The notes under the pieces are model-generated. The model made no database searches. It was not told where the DNA came from and saw nothing but the letters and a program-made list of their open reading frames with translations. This document shows, one piece after another, positions 62,952-64,000 of a DNA stretch of 64,000 nt. The DNA is from Moorella sp. E308F (GTDB taxonomy: Bacteria; Bacillota; DSM-521; Neomoorellales; Neomoorellaceae). Numbering within the stretch: the first letter of the stretch is position 1; each line of letters starts with the position of its first letter. Position numbers and translations under genes: made by a program. The DNA is taken from NCBI RefSeq assembly GCF_006538365.1, contig NZ_BJKN01000002.1:1-64000 (forward strand). Reading direction: 5' to 3'.

Positions 62952-64000
62952 TTGCAGGCTTCCCTACTGCGAGAGCTGGCAAGGATTGTCGGGAAGGAGC
63001 GGGTGCAGGCGTCACCGGAAGACCTCCTTTGTTATTCTTACGATGGTACCTTTGTGGCCTGCAGGCCGGATGTCATGGTTAAACCGGTTAGTACCGAACA
63101 GGTGGCCCGGGTCTTGGAATTTGCTTACCGGGAGGGGATCCCGGTCCACCCCCGCGGCGCCGGCACGGGCTTGAGCGGCGGGTCGGTGCCCCGGGGCGGG
63201 GGCATAGCCCTGGTAATGACGGCTATGAACAACATTTATGAGATTAACCCCGAGGACATGCTGGCCGTAGCAGATCCGGGGGTAATTACCGCTCAACTGC
63301 ACCGGGCGGTAGAAGAAAAGGGGCTTTTCTATCCCCCGGACCCCGGCAGCGCGGAAGTTTGCACCCTGGGTGGCAACGTTGCCGAGTGCGCGGGGGGGCC
63401 CCGCGCCCTCAAGTATGGCGTCACCAGAGACTACATCCTGGGCCTGGAAGTGGTGCTGGCCGGCGGCCGGGTAATCCGTCCGGGAGGCCGGACCGTTAAA
63501 AACGTCACCGGCTATGACCTTTGCCGGCTGTTTACCGGCTCTGAAGGGACCCTGGGGGTCATCACCAAAATTACCCTGCGTCTTATACCCAAGCCCCCGG
63601 CCGTCAAAACCATCCTGGCAGCCTTTAAAGACCTGGTGCAGACAGGTGAAGCAGTAAACGCTATCCTTAGCGCCGGCATCATACCGAGGACCCTGGAGAT
63701 TATGGACAGTATATCCATCGCCATTGTAGAACAGTTCAGCCCGTGCGGTTTACCCCGGGAAGCAGCAGCCGTGCTCCTTATCGAGACTGATGGAGACAGG
63801 GAGCAGGCTCAAAGGGACGCTGAAAAGGTGGTAGCGGTTCTGGAAGAAATAGGAGCTACTCAAATCAGATTGGCCGCTGATGCCAGGGAAGCAGGAGAAT
63901 TATGGCGGGCACGACGGGCAGTTTCCCCGGCCATAACCCGGATTAAACCCACCAAAATTTCTGAGGATGCTACTGTCCCCCGCAGCCAGGTGCCGGCCAT
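62952..64000 (+). CDS. glcD: FAD-linked oxidase, GlcD (glycolate/D-lactate dehydrogenase) type, partial
   Basis: The frame runs off the right edge, giving 349 codons. The PCMH-type FAD domain shows RGAGTGLSGGSVPRGGG, PPDPGSAEVCTLGGNVAECAGGP, LKYGVTRDYILGLEVVLA and GYDLCRLFTGSEGTLGVIT. A C-terminal oxidase domain begins after RLIPKPPAVK. TTG 62952 is 8 bases after GAAGAGG and gives MQASLLRELARIVG, the family N-terminus. It oxidises 2-hydroxy acids; glycolate or lactate cannot be told apart. An Fe-S partner (GlcF-like) would be expected beyond the window. Confidence 0.92.
   Translation, partial: MQASLLRELARIVGKERVQASPEDLLCYSYDGTFVACRPDVMVKPVSTEQVARVLEFAYREGIPVHPRGAGTGLSGGSVPRGGGIALVMTAMNNIYEINPEDMLAVADPGVITAQLHRAVEEKGLFYPPDPGSAEVCTLGGNVAECAGGPRALKYGVTRDYILGLEVVLAGGRVIRPGGRTVKNVTGYDLCRLFTGSEGTLGVITKITLRLIPKPPAVKTILAAFKDLVQTGEAVNAILSAGIIPRTLEIMDSISIAIVEQFSPCGLPREAAAVLLIETDGDREQAQRDAEKVVAVLEEIGATQIRLAADAREAGELWRARRAVSPAITRIKPTKISEDATVPRSQVPA

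Overview
The window reads as a chromosomal segment of a GC-rich, spore-forming, DAP-type Firmicute of the Clostridia. The best guess is a thermophilic acetogen of the genus Moorella or a close relative. This rests on content: a spoIIGA-sigE-sigG-spoIIR block; frequent TTG and GTG starts behind strong Shine-Dalgarno sites; DapL-route diaminopimelate genes; and a PduL-type phosphotransacylase, the enzyme class I remember Moorella thermoacetica using in place of Pta. Genus-level assignment is inference from memory, not a search.

Positions 1-15,540 form a division and cell-wall cluster: the PASTA tail of a class B penicillin-binding protein, then murE, murF, mraY, murD, ftsW, murG, murC, murB, murA, ftsQ, sbp, ftsA and ftsZ. 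Most of these genes overlap or nearly abut, and a strong intrinsic terminator follows ftsZ. Positions 15,700-18,960 are an early-sporulation block, with a Spo0A/sigma-A-like promoter before spoIIGA and a sigma-F-like promoter before sigG. Positions 19,039-26,782 carry the ylm/divIVA division-accessory cluster (ylmC, pgeF, an HlyD-like gene, ylmE, sepF, proC, yggT, divIVA) and ileS. A pduL gene with its own terminator follows.

Positions 27,500-37,990 are mixed: DUF5665, a DksA/TraR-type zinc finger protein, a DUF1540 gene on the minus strand, thiD, lspA, an rluD-type synthase, DUF2007, an orphan DNA methyltransferase, an AEC transporter, an unrecognised HTH/coiled-coil protein, an ABC-2 exporter pair, a tatA with no normal start codon, and a DUF1786 protein. 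Positions 37,967-47,080 are the pyrimidine operon pyrR-pyrB-pyrC-carA-carB-pyrF followed by hslO. Two PyrR-type attenuators are readable base by base. pyrK, pyrD and pyrE are not in the operon.

Positions 47,081-49,758 look like an accessory islet of lower GC: an Fe-S flavoprotein convergent with a GcvT-fold protein resembling LigM-type tetrahydrofolate-dependent aromatic O-demethylases. rqcH and a P-type Ca2+-ATPase gene diverge next. They are followed by dapF, dapL, yloC, remA, rpoZ, coaBC, metK and a YdcF-family gene; gmk is missing from its usual place. A tRNA-Thr(CGT) gene at 61,210 is followed by a 1.6 kb segment holding a minus-strand hypothetical gene and a VapBC-type toxin-antitoxin pair. 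That segment ends in an imperfect copy of the tRNA anticodon arm, like the scar of a tRNA-targeted integration. The window ends inside a GlcD-type FAD oxidase gene.

No CRISPR array, complete insertion sequence or rRNA was seen.
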